From assembly GCF_026239735.1 (NCBI RefSeq), contig NZ_JAPIVT010000003.1, forward strand, positions 248,001 through 312,000: DNA of 64,000 nucleotides. The letters run 5' to 3'. The notes below the pieces were generated by a model. It was not told the DNA's origin. It was given only the letters and a program-made list of their open reading frames with translations, and did not search any database. Origin of the DNA: Pedobacter sp. MC2016-05 (GTDB taxonomy: Bacteria > Bacteroidota > Bacteroidia > Sphingobacteriales > Sphingobacteriaceae). Positions 36,766 to 46,762 of the stretch are shown one piece after another (the first letter of the stretch is position 1; every line of letters starts with the position of its first letter). The translations under genes were made by a program, and so were the position numbers.

Positions 36766-37909
36766 AAGAATAAACTGGAGCGCAATATTTACCGGATTTG
36801 CATGGCTAATAAGCCTGGCTGGTGTGGTGGTGCTTTTAAGTTTCATCAACATTAAAAAGCAAACGGTTAAATGTACGGATGTTAAAATTTTAATACCGGG
36901 AGCAGATAACTTTATCGAGAGAGAAGAAATTGATCAAATTTTAAGAGAAGATCAGGGCGTTTTGCTGGGACGAAATATCGAAAATATAAATATCCATAAG
37001 ATAGAGAAGAAGCTACAATCAAATCCATACATCGCCTTTGCGAAAGTGTACGTAGAAATGGATGGTGTATTGCACATAGAAGTGAAGCAGCGCCAGCCGG
37101 TAGTGAGGATCTTAAACAGCAGCGGTCAGGATTTTTATATTGATAACGACGGCTTGAAAATGCCAATCTCATCAAATTTTACTGCAAATGTATTGGTGGC
37201 AACTGGAAATATAACAGAGGTTTTTGGAAGTAGAGTTGATACCCTGCATACCAAATTGGCTCATGATATTTATAAAACTGCTTTATTTATCAAGAGAGAT
37301 ACTTTGTGGGATTCGCAGATCGAGCAATTGGTTGTAGATCAAAAAAATGATATTGAACTGATTCCCCGCGTAGGTGATCAGCGCATCATTCTAGGTAATG
37401 CCGATTCTTTGGAAAAAAAGATGACTAACCTTTTGCTATTTTACAAGAAAGCAATGCCACAAGTAGGTTGGGATGCTTACAGAACAATTAATATTAAATA
37501 TACCAATCAAATAGTTTGCGAAAAAAGAGATTCTACAGCAATTGCCAGGAAGCGAAAAACAATTTCATCTTCAGATAGTTTGAGAATACAACAAAAGGTA
37601 GCCGATTCGCTAATCAGAAATGTAATCAGCGATGCTATTGTAGAACAAACTGCTGCTGTTGTTCCGAAAAAGACGGAAACGAAAACCGCTGAGCCGAAAA
37701 AGCCAGAAGTGAAAGCAGTTGCTCCAGCACAGACTGAAATCAAAAAACCAGTAATAACAGCAGCTGTTAAGCCAAAGGAACAAAAGCCGGCGACTTCGCA
37801 AACAACGGAAAAGAAAAAAACAAATACAAAATCTGCAGCCCAAATGAAGCTGGAGAGAGAAAAAGAAATCAGAGCCCTAGAAAAACAATATAAAACTCAA
37901 CAAAATTAA
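36758..37909 (+). CDS. ftsQ: Cell division protein FtsQ with long basic C-terminal tail
   Basis: 383 residues. Short cytoplasmic N-terminus, one membrane helix (about 8-28, IFTGFAWLISLAGVVVLLSF), then a POTRA-like segment (about 40-110). The FtsQ periplasmic domain extends to about 250 (VRILNSSGQDFYIDNDGLKMP). The last 120 residues are a low-complexity tail rich in Lys, Thr, Ala, Pro and Glu, ending KLEREKEIRALEKQYKTQQN, and are not part of the usual FtsQ fold. The name rests on context and topology: it overlaps murC and lies 5 nt before ftsA. Confidence 0.85.
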   Translation: MLKRINWSAIFTGFAWLISLAGVVVLLSFINIKKQTVKCTDVKILIPGADNFIEREEIDQILREDQGVLLGRNIENINIHKIEKKLQSNPYIAFAKVYVEMDGVLHIEVKQRQPVVRILNSSGQDFYIDNDGLKMPISSNFTANVLVATGNITEVFGSRVDTLHTKLAHDIYKTALFIKRDTLWDSQIEQLVVDQKNDIELIPRVGDQRIILGNADSLEKKMTNLLLFYKKAMPQVGWDAYRTINIKYTNQIVCEKRDSTAIARKRKTISSSDSLRIQQKVADSLIRNVISDAIVEQTAAVVPKKTETKTAEPKKPEVKAVAPAQTEIKKPVITAAVKPKEQKPATSQTTEKKKTNTKSAAQMKLEREKEIRALEKQYKTQQN

Positions 37910-37914
37910 CGAAT

Positions 37915-39273
37915 ATGGACAAGGCAAAATTTACCAGTCAGTCTCCCATTGTAGTAGGATTAGATATCGGTACTACAAAAATATGTGTTATCGTTGGCCG
38001 TAGAACCCAACATGGTAAGATAGAAATTTTAGGAATAGGAAAGGCAGAATCGGCGGGGGTGACACGAGGAGTAGTTTCTAACATTCAAAAAACAGTGCAG
38101 GGCATTGCTCAGGCGGTTGAGGTGGCGAGTGGACAATCAAATGTAGAAATACAGGTGGTAAATGTTGGTATTGCCGGACAACACATTAAAAGCTTGCAGC
38201 ACCGCGGAATTTTAACAAGAAGAGAATTAAATAATGAAATCGGTAAAAAAGATATCGATAAGTTAATTGATGATATGTTTAAATTGGTGATGCCTCCAGG
38301 TGAGGAAATTATCCATGTATTGCCACAAGAGTTTACCATTGATAACGAACCTGGTATCAAAGATCCTATCGGGATGGCCGGCGTACGTTTAGAGGCTAAT
38401 TTTCATATTATCTCCGGGCAGGTTACAGCGGTTAAAAATATAATCAAATGTGTAAATAACGCAGGATTGCAAACTCAGGATCTGATTCTTGAGCCATTGG
38501 CTTCTTCTGAATCGGTGTTGAGCGATGAAGAAAAAGAAGCAGGTATTGCATTGGTTGATATAGGTGGTGGAACTACCGATATTGCCATCTTTCACGAGGG
38601 TATTATTCGTCATACCGCTGTGATTCCATTTGGGGGAAATAGCGTAACTGAAGATATTAGAGAAGGTTGTTCAGTAATGCGCAACCAGGCTGAGTTATTG
38701 AAAACACGTTTTGGTTCTGCTTTGGCCGAAGAAAATAAGGAAAACGAAATTATTTGCGTTCCTGGTCTTCGTGGTCGTGAGCCGAAAGAAATTTCGGTTA
38801 AAAACCTGGCTTATGTTATCCAGGCCCGTATGGAAGAAATCATCGAGCATGTTTACTATGAGATCAAATCTTCTGGTTATGAGAAAAAGCTAATCGGCGG
38901 AATTGTAATCACGGGTGGTGGTGCTTTATTGAAACACTTATCGCAGGCGGTAGAATATGTAACGGGTTTAGATTGCCGCATCGGTTATCCAAATGAGCAT
39001 TTATCTAAATATGAAGATATGCCAAAGGCGATTTACGATGATCTGAAAAGCCCAATGTATGCTACCAGTGTTGGTTTATTAATTAAAGGTATTCAGAAAG
39101 CTGAAGAATTAATTGAGGAAATGAAACAGCCAGGTGTTTATGTAGAAAAGCCAAAAGCACAAAAAGAAAAAGAAAAACGCGGTCCAGGTTTATTTGATAA
39201 ACTTCTAGCCAAAACAAAAACATTCATTCAAGATGATATGAATGTTAGCGATGAAGATTATCTGAAAAGCTAA
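37915..39273 (+). CDS. ftsA: Cell division protein FtsA
   Basis: 452 residues with the actin fold. IVVGLDIGTTKICVIVG (about 11-27) is the first phosphate loop. The 1C/SHS2 domain follows at about 90-170. The second phosphate loop is GIALVDIGGGTTDIAIF (about 210-226), and the adenosine motif is GGIVITGGGALLKHL (about 327-341). The C-terminal tail ends in a likely amphipathic membrane-targeting helix (LFDKLLAKTKTFIQDDM). It tethers FtsZ filaments to the membrane. ftsZ follows after a gap holding a large inverted repeat. Confidence 0.97.
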   Translation: MDKAKFTSQSPIVVGLDIGTTKICVIVGRRTQHGKIEILGIGKAESAGVTRGVVSNIQKTVQGIAQAVEVASGQSNVEIQVVNVGIAGQHIKSLQHRGILTRRELNNEIGKKDIDKLIDDMFKLVMPPGEEIIHVLPQEFTIDNEPGIKDPIGMAGVRLEANFHIISGQVTAVKNIIKCVNNAGLQTQDLILEPLASSESVLSDEEKEAGIALVDIGGGTTDIAIFHEGIIRHTAVIPFGGNSVTEDIREGCSVMRNQAELLKTRFGSALAEENKENEIICVPGLRGREPKEISVKNLAYVIQARMEEIIEHVYYEIKSSGYEKKLIGGIVITGGGALLKHLSQAVEYVTGLDCRIGYPNEHLSKYEDMPKAIYDDLKSPMYATSVGLLIKGIQKAEELIEEMKQPGVYVEKPKAQKEKEKRGPGLFDKLLAKTKTFIQDDMNVSDEDYLKS

Positions 39274-39276
39274 GTT

Positions 39277-39338
39277 TTTTTCAACAACATGTGAGTTTTC
39301 CACATTCTTAACACTTGTGGAAAACGTCTGTTGAAAAA
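39277..39338. promoter_or_regulatory. Large inverted repeat with DnaA-box-like arms between ftsA and ftsZ
   Basis: TTTTTCAACA (39277-39286) and GTTTTCCACA (39295-39304) are mirrored exactly by TGTGGAAAAC (39316-39325) and TGTTGAAAAA (39329-39338). The inner arms contain TTTTCCACA, which fits the relaxed DnaA box TTWTNCACA, in opposite orientations 11 nt apart. The structure could be an RNA hairpin modulating ftsZ expression or a protein site. The decamer TGTGGAAAAC also occurs at 24542-24551, next to the MraZ operator. Confidence 0.6.
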
Positions 39339-39403
39339 GTGTTAATATTACGTTGAGTAATGAACAGAATTTAAAACTTTTTAAACAACTGATTCATAAA
39401 GAT

Positions 39404-41023
39404 ATGCAGTTCGAAATGTTAAAAGATAAGTCATCAATCATCAAAGTAATTGGTGTTGGGGGCGGTGGCGGCAACGCAGTTAACCATATGTACCTGTCGG
39501 GTATTACTGGTGTAGACTTTATTATTTGTAATACAGATGCCCAAGCTTTGGAATCTAGTCCGATACCTAACAAGGTACAATTAGGCGCTAGTTTAACTGA
39601 AGGGATGGGTGCTGGTTCTATTCCGGAGGTTGGCAAAAACTCTGCGATAGAAAATATCGATGATATTAAAGCCATGTTGGGTAGTACAACCAAAATGTTG
39701 TTTATTACTGCTGGAATGGGTGGTGGTACCGGAACTGGTGCATCTCCCATTATTGCCAAAGCTGCTAAAGAACTTGATATTTTAACAGTTGCCATTATTA
39801 CCACGCCATTCTCTTTTGAAGGAAAAAGACGTAAGCTTCAGGCTGATGAGGGCATGGAAGAATTGAAAAAATATGTAGATTCTTATTTGGTGATCTCTAA
39901 TGATAGATTGCGTGAGATCTTCGGGAATTTAACGTTAGGTTCTGCATTTGGTCAGGCCGATGATATTTTAACAACAGCAGCAAAAGGTATTGCAGAGATC
40001 ATCACGGTTCCAGGTTATATAAACGTGGACTTTAAGGATGTGCGTACTGTAATGAAAGAAAGTGGTGTCGCCATTATGGGAAGTCATGCAGCTGACGGTG
40101 AAGATCGTGCTTTACAAGCAGTTGAGGGTGCTTTAGCATCTCCACTATTAAAAGATAACGAAATTGAAGGTGCCCGATATATTCTATTGAACATCAGTTC
40201 TGGTGTTCAGGAAGTAACAATGGATGAAGTTTCCATCATTACTGATTACATTCAGGAAAAAGCAGGTTTATCTGCTGATTTAATTTGGGGGAACTGTACA
40301 GATGAATCATTAGGAGAGAAATTATCGGTAACTATTATCGCTACTGGCTTCCAAACATCTGAAGAGCGTGTTCATGAAGAGAAAAACAAAAAGAAGATTT
40401 CTTTATTAACTCCTGAAGAAGCGCCACTAGTTCGCCCAGTTGAGCCGATAAATTCTTTTATTCAGCCAAAAGCTGCTCCAAGTTACGAGCCGGTTTTGAA
40501 AGCTAAAGAGGAAGTTTCACAAGCTGATCTTTTCGGTGGAATGTTTGCGAAAGCTGAACCTCAAAAAGTTCAGGAGCCTGAAAATAATGTTGTTCGTCAT
40601 ACTTTAATTGAAGAAGAGCCTCAGGTAGAAGAACCACAGGAAACTGGTTTCGAGTTTGAAGTGAAATTGGCAGAAACCAATTTCGTGTTCGAAACACCAG
40701 CGGTACAACCTGCTCGGGAGCCAGAAGTGGAAATGTCTGTTGCGGGTTTGGATGATGACAAAAATGATGAATCAATGGAAGAGCAGTTGAAAAAATCTAA
40801 AGAACGTATCTTACGTCTGAAAGATTTAAGCATGAAATTGCGCACTACAAACGGCTTGCAAGAATTAGAAAATGAACCTGCTTACAAACGCAAACAAATG
40901 CAGTTACAGCAAGTTCAACATTCTTCTGAATCGCAGGTAAGTCGTTTCACTTTAAGTAACGATCAAGATGGTGGTACAGAGATTAGACCAAACAATTCTT
41001 TCTTACACGATAATGTTGATTAA
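39404..41023 (+). CDS. ftsZ: Cell division protein FtsZ
   Basis: 539 residues from the ATG at 39404 (MQFEMLKDKSSIIKVIGVGG); a TTG at 39353 would add 17 residues and is less likely. The GTPase domain has GVGGGGGNAVNHM (about 17-29) and the tubulin signature GMGGGTGTGAS (about 105-115). The T7 loop NVDFKDVRTVM comes near 206-216. After about residue 320 follows a long acidic linker, then a conserved-looking block (EEQLKKSKERILRLKDLSMK). The tail ends RPNNSFLHDNVD, the probable FtsA-binding peptide. It forms the Z ring. Confidence 0.97.
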   Translation: MQFEMLKDKSSIIKVIGVGGGGGNAVNHMYLSGITGVDFIICNTDAQALESSPIPNKVQLGASLTEGMGAGSIPEVGKNSAIENIDDIKAMLGSTTKMLFITAGMGGGTGTGASPIIAKAAKELDILTVAIITTPFSFEGKRRKLQADEGMEELKKYVDSYLVISNDRLREIFGNLTLGSAFGQADDILTTAAKGIAEIITVPGYINVDFKDVRTVMKESGVAIMGSHAADGEDRALQAVEGALASPLLKDNEIEGARYILLNISSGVQEVTMDEVSIITDYIQEKAGLSADLIWGNCTDESLGEKLSVTIIATGFQTSEERVHEEKNKKKISLLTPEEAPLVRPVEPINSFIQPKAAPSYEPVLKAKEEVSQADLFGGMFAKAEPQKVQEPENNVVRHTLIEEEPQVEEPQETGFEFEVKLAETNFVFETPAVQPAREPEVEMSVAGLDDDKNDESMEEQLKKSKERILRLKDLSMKLRTTNGLQELENEPAYKRKQMQLQQVQHSSESQVSRFTLSNDQDGGTEIRPNNSFLHDNVD

Positions 41024-41043
41024 ATCAAACCAAATATAATTTT

Positions 41044-41073
41044 AAAGCCTCGATTTACTATCGGGGCTTTTTT
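41044..41073 (+). terminator. Intrinsic terminator of ftsZ / end of dcw cluster
   Basis: AAAGCCTCGAT (41044-41054) pairs with ATCGGGGCTTT (41060-41070), 5-nt loop, followed by TTT; 20 nt after the ftsZ stop. Confidence 0.88.
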
Positions 41074-41126
41074 GGCATAAATTTCGAGTGTTAGAAATCT
41101 TATTGACAAGCGGAAGATTAATCTGA

Positions 41127-41157
41127 TTGATTTTAAGCCAAATAAACCGTAAATTCG
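41127..41157 (+). promoter_or_regulatory. Probable promoter of the alpha-oxoamine synthase gene
   Basis: TTG (41127-41129), 20-nt spacer, TAAATTCG (41150-41157), one mismatch to TAnnTTTG. Expected transcript start near 41163, before the TTG at 41190. Confidence 0.45.
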
Positions 41158-41189
41158 CAAAATTTTTATTATCAAAAACACATAATACA

Positions 41190-42431
41190 TTGGATATATT
41201 TGAAAAGATAGCAAAGCACATGGGCCCGCTTGGTCAACACCAAAAATGGTCTCATGGGTATTTCTCGTTTCCAAAATTAGAGGGAGAAATTGCACCTCAC
41301 ATGCAATTCAAAGGAAAAGAGCATTTGGTTTGGAGCTTAAACAATTATTTAGGTTTAGCCAACCACCCAGAAGTTAGAAAAGCAGATGCTGATGCAGCTG
41401 CAGAATTTGGTATGGCTTACCCGATGGGTGCCCGTATGATGAGTGGAAACTCCAAATACCACGAACAATTGGAGCAGGAACTTGCAGCATTTGTGGGCAA
41501 ACCTGATGCATTTTTATTGAATTATGGTTATCAGGGGATGGTTTCTATCATCGATACTTTGGTGGATAGAAATGATGTGATTGTGTATGACGGCGAATCT
41601 CATGCTTGTATTATAGATGGTCTTCGTTTACACATGGGTAAACGTTTCGTGTACCAACACAATGATATTACAAGTGCGAAAAAACAATTAGAGCGTGCTA
41701 CGAAATTAACCAAAGAATCTGGCGGAGGTATTTTATTGATCACCGAAGGTGTTTTTGGTATGAGTGGAGCGCAAGGTAAACTAAAAGAGATTGTTGATCT
41801 AAAGAAAGAGTTTGATTTCCGTATTTTGGTTGATGACGCTCACGGTTTTGGTACGATGGGTAAAACAGGTGCAGGTACGCACGAAGCTCAGGATTGTATC
41901 GAAGGTATTGATGTTTACTTCGGAACCTTTGCGAAATCGATGGCTGGTATTGGCGCTTTCGTAGCGTCTACTGAGGAGATTACCAACTTTTTAAGATATA
42001 ATATGCGTTCACAAACTTTTGCTAAGGCGTTGCCAATGCCAATGGTTAAAGGATTATTAAAACGTTTGGAATTGTTAAAGAGCAAACCAGAACTTAAAGA
42101 TAAGTTGTGGGAAATTGCGATGACTTTACAAAAAGGACTACGTGAAAGAGGCTTCGATTTAGGTGTAACTGATTCTGTGGTAACGCCAGTTTTCTTAAAA
42201 GGAGAGCTTACTGATGCTACAGCAATCACGTTCGATTTACGCCAGAACTACAGCATTTTCTGTTCGATTGTTGTTTATCCGGTAATTCCGAAAGGAATGA
42301 TCGAGCTTCGCCTAATTCCAACAGCTGTACACACATTAGAAGATGTTCAACGTACCTTAGATGCTTTTAGCGAGGTTGCTGAAAAGCTTGAAAATGGCTA
42401 TTATAAAGAGAATCAGTTTGCAATAGCTTAA
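41190..42431 (+). CDS. PLP-dependent alpha-oxoamine synthase (serine palmitoyltransferase-like)
   Basis: 413 residues from the TTG at 41190 (opens LDIFEKIAKHMGPLG); the ATG at 41220 is an alternative. A TTG at 41127 lies in the promoter. Features of the family: LNNYLGLANHPEV (about 50-62), ESHACIIDGLRLH, DDAHGFGTMGKTGAGTHE (about 215-232), and the PLP lysine in GTFAKSMAGIGAFVA (about 250). That last motif is closer to serine palmitoyltransferase (TFSKSLASIGG) than to E. coli Kbl (TLGKALGG). It could make 3-ketosphinganine for the sphingolipids typical of this group, a related sulfonolipid base, or act as Kbl with the threonine dehydrogenase at 1832. It is a single gene between two terminators. 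Confidence 0.85.
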   Translation: MDIFEKIAKHMGPLGQHQKWSHGYFSFPKLEGEIAPHMQFKGKEHLVWSLNNYLGLANHPEVRKADADAAAEFGMAYPMGARMMSGNSKYHEQLEQELAAFVGKPDAFLLNYGYQGMVSIIDTLVDRNDVIVYDGESHACIIDGLRLHMGKRFVYQHNDITSAKKQLERATKLTKESGGGILLITEGVFGMSGAQGKLKEIVDLKKEFDFRILVDDAHGFGTMGKTGAGTHEAQDCIEGIDVYFGTFAKSMAGIGAFVASTEEITNFLRYNMRSQTFAKALPMPMVKGLLKRLELLKSKPELKDKLWEIAMTLQKGLRERGFDLGVTDSVVTPVFLKGELTDATAITFDLRQNYSIFCSIVVYPVIPKGMIELRLIPTAVHTLEDVQRTLDAFSEVAEKLENGYYKENQFAIA

Positions 42432-42447
42432 TCGATAATTATATTTT

Positions 42448-42482
42448 AAAAGCCCTTTAAACTAGTTTAAAGGGCTTTTTTG
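42448..42482 (+). terminator. Intrinsic terminator of the alpha-oxoamine synthase gene
   Basis: Perfect 32-nt palindrome at 42448-42479 (AAAAGCCCTTTAAACT and its complement), running into a T tract. Confidence 0.88.
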
Positions 42483-42688
42483 TGAGTGAGTTTTCTTAAT
42501 ATACTGTAAGTGAGCTTGTTGCTTTTTAATTTATAATTACTGATGTTCATAAAACGTTTCAGTGTGGAAAAAAACGGCATTAACGGCGATTTTTATTCAG
42601 TTAAAAATTTTTGTTTCTACAACAAACCTATTAAATTCGAGTTATATAATTAAAAATCAAACCTTTAAAATTGTAGGAGTACTAAAAA

Positions 42689-42865
42689 ATGAAAAAATTT
42701 GAAGAAGTAAAAAGTCTGGTTGCAGCTTTAGAAGCTGATGCAGACAAATTTTATAACAAAGGAAACAGTGCCGCAGGAACAAGAATTCGTAAAGGCATGC
42801 AGGATTTGAAAAACTTAGCTCAGGCGATCCGTTTGGAGGTTCAGGACACTAAAAATAAAGCTTAA
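42689..42865 (+). CDS. Histone H1-like protein (Hc1 family), 58 residues
   Basis: A 58-codon frame starting at ATG 42689 with TAGGAG eleven nt upstream: MKKFEEVKSLVAALEADADK at the N-terminus, FYNKGNSAAGTRIRKGMQDL in the middle and a basic end VQDTKNKA. This matches the short Hc1-like proteins found across Bacteroidetes, annotated as histone H1. The predicted fold is two amphipathic helices around an Asn-Ser-Ala-Ala-Gly turn. Members are thought to bind DNA, but the role in this group is not settled; the net charge here is only mildly basic. It is a single gene with its own terminator, convergent with dapA. Confidence 0.85.
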   Translation: MKKFEEVKSLVAALEADADKFYNKGNSAAGTRIRKGMQDLKNLAQAIRLEVQDTKNKA

Positions 42866-42880
42866 GCGATATAGATATTT

Positions 42881-42921
42881 AAAGAAGTCAAGTTTTTTGA
42901 ACTTGACTTCTTTTGTTTTTT
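42881..42921 (+). terminator. Intrinsic terminator between the convergent Hc1-like and dapA genes
   Basis: AAAGAAGTCAAGTT (42881-42894) pairs perfectly with AACTTGACTTCTTT (42900-42913), 5-nt loop, then TGTTTTTT. It touches the dapA stop at 42920. Confidence 0.9.
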
Positions 42922-43807
42922 AAGCAAATTGACCTAATTTTTCAATCTCTTTGATAATGGATTGTTCTAGTGTTGAAGACACTTTAATCAATGGTAACCT
43001 TACTGTATCATCACAAAAACCCAAATGTTTAAGTGCAGCTTTTATTCCCGCTGGGTTTCCTTCTGCGAAAGCTAGACGGGTAAATTCTACCAAACTTAAG
43101 TGTGCAGGAGTAGCGCCTTTAAAATCGCCGGCTAAACATTTTCTCACTATATCAGAAAACTGTCGTGGTAAAGCATTTGCAATTACAGAAATAATTCCCG
43201 ATGCACCTAAAGCAATCATGGGCAGGGTAATAGGATCATCACCAGAAATTAATAGAAAATCTTCTGGTTTATCCCTCATAATTTGATTAAATTGGTCAAA
43301 ACTCCCCGAAGCTTCTTTAGTTGCAATGATATTTTTGAAATCATGCGCCAATCTGCAAGTCGTTTCCGGAGTCATGTTACTCATCGTTCTTCCTGGAACG
43401 TTGTATAGAATTAAATCCAAAGCTGAAACCTCGGCTAAATATTTATAGTGTTGATAAATCCCTTCCTGAGTTGGTTTGTTGTAGTAAGGACTTACAGATA
43501 AAATGGCACTATAGCCGGTTGCATCAAAGGATTTGATATCTTCTGCAACTGCCAAGGTATTATTTCCACCAATGCCAGCAACTAATGGTAATCTATTGTT
43601 GTTTATTTCAGCAGTATAGGCCCACACCTTCTTCTTTTCCTCCTTGGTCATCGTAGCGGTTTCGCCGGTTGTACCTAAAGAAACGAGGTAATCTATCCCT
43701 CCGTCGACCAAGTGATTAATCAGGTTTTTTAAACCATCATAATCAACAGATCCATCTGTGTTGAAAGGTGTAACCAATGCCACACCAGTACCCTGAAATT
43801 TGTTCAT
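42920..43807 (-). CDS. dapA: 4-hydroxy-tetrahydrodipicolinate synthase DapA
   Basis: 295 residues, full length. The class I aldolase barrel has SLGTTGETATM (about 43-53), Tyr135 in LILYNVPGRT and the Schiff-base Lys164 in IIATKEASGS. It condenses pyruvate with aspartate semialdehyde, the first committed step to diaminopimelate and lysine, and so feeds the MurE reaction encoded in this window. It lies downstream of ligA on the same strand, separated by a REP-like element. Confidence 0.96.
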   Translation of the reverse strand: MNKFQGTGVALVTPFNTDGSVDYDGLKNLINHLVDGGIDYLVSLGTTGETATMTKEEKKKVWAYTAEINNNRLPLVAGIGGNNTLAVAEDIKSFDATGYSAILSVSPYYNKPTQEGIYQHYKYLAEVSALDLILYNVPGRTMSNMTPETTCRLAHDFKNIIATKEASGSFDQFNQIMRDKPEDFLLISGDDPITLPMIALGASGIISVIANALPRQFSDIVRKCLAGDFKGATPAHLSLVEFTRLAFAEGNPAGIKAALKHLGFCDDTVRLPLIKVSSTLEQSIIKEIEKLGQFA

Positions 43808-43831
43808 TTTAATTTATAATTATTGAATTTT

Positions 43832-43895
43832 GAATAAGAGATTAAATGAATGTGTTAAGCATTCTATCGTTCACTCATTCAATCACGCTCTTATT
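43832..43895. repeat. REP-like inverted repeat between ligA and dapA
   Basis: The left side GAATAAGAGATTAAATGAATG mirrors the right side CACTCATTCAATCACGCTCT plus TATT with several mismatches. It shares the 13-mer TTCACTCATTCAA with the element at 28501-28585 and ends at the ligA stop codon. Confidence 0.5.
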
Positions 43896-45962
<2,067 letters not shown>

Positions 45963-46649
45963 TTAACTGCCGGATAATTGATCCGATATCTCCTCGAAAA
46001 TTTTCATAAAATCTTTCTCCAGCGTTTCCTTAAATATTCCCAATTGAAATGTTAGCGCTGCCAATTGCTTTTCGTTTAAAGTTTCTGGCCACAAACGCAT
46101 GCAAATTCTATTTAGCGCATAGCTGATGTTTTCTAATTTTTGATAGCTTAAAAGGTACTTGCTACTAATGAAACCTTCCATGAATTTAAAAAAAACCGAC
46201 TGATCTTTCAAGCCACAATGCGTAAGGAAATCTCCTAGTGATTCCTTTTTCACCGCCGATAATTTGTCGTAAAAATGATTTACCTGAATGAGATTATGTT
46301 CTATTAGTAGGTGATCAAGTATCAGTTCTAACCCGATGTGTGCTAAAAACGAGGGTCGAACAGGCGTATCTTCGACAATTGGTTTTATAAGGAACTTCAA
46401 TTCAGTAGTTTTTTCCAAGAAAAAATTGGAAGAGTGGAAAAGTAAATCAACTGCGAGATGTCTTTTCCAGCCTCTTAATAGCGATTCTTCATCAGGATTT
46501 CCTAAGAAAAGGAATTCGTTTTTTTGAGGGTATAAATTGGCTTCTTTGGAAGCGTTTTTTATTAAGTCAGGCAATACTGTTCCCAAAACCACATTGGCAT
46601 CATCATTTGATTTATCGAAGTAGTAGTGGGACAGGAAATTCATGCTCAC
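45963..46649 (-). CDS. AcpH-like protein (acyl carrier protein phosphodiesterase family)
   Basis: 228 residues. It opens MSMNFLSHYYFDK and has NVVLGTVLPDLIK (about 19-31), GWKRHLAVDLLFHSS (about 60-74) and RPSFLAHIGLELILDHLLIEH (about 98-118). These His/Asp-rich helices have the pattern of the AcpH family (NFLAHLYLA, LLGNLLGDF, HRAID, DVFFDHFLA). AcpH removes the phosphopantetheine arm from acyl carrier protein, but the match is distant and the Bacteroidetes members are untested. Alternative: another all-helical metal phosphohydrolase. It is convergent with nothing and divergent from the patatin gene. Confidence 0.6.
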   Translation of the reverse strand: MSMNFLSHYYFDKSNDDANVVLGTVLPDLIKNASKEANLYPQKNEFLFLGNPDEESLLRGWKRHLAVDLLFHSSNFFLEKTTELKFLIKPIVEDTPVRPSFLAHIGLELILDHLLIEHNLIQVNHFYDKLSAVKKESLGDFLTHCGLKDQSVFFKFMEGFISSKYLLSYQKLENISYALNRICMRLWPETLNEKQLAALTFQLGIFKETLEKDFMKIFEEISDQLSGS

Positions 46650-46762
46650 AAGTTAATGTTTTCTTTATTGCCTAAAAACTGAAATGGGTAAATGTTCGGG
46701 TTCGAACCTGTATTGTTTTGTAAGTTAATTATTTATAAATTTAATTACCATAATTGATCATC

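Noticed and set aside
39353..39403. FtsZ start at the TTG 17 codons upstream
   Set aside because: The ATG at 39404 gives the usual start just ahead of the GTPase domain, and the upstream stretch is not FtsZ-like.
46680..46720. GGTTCGAACC, a T-loop-like word suggesting a tRNA gene
   Set aside because: No matching acceptor, D or anticodon stems are found on either strand around it.
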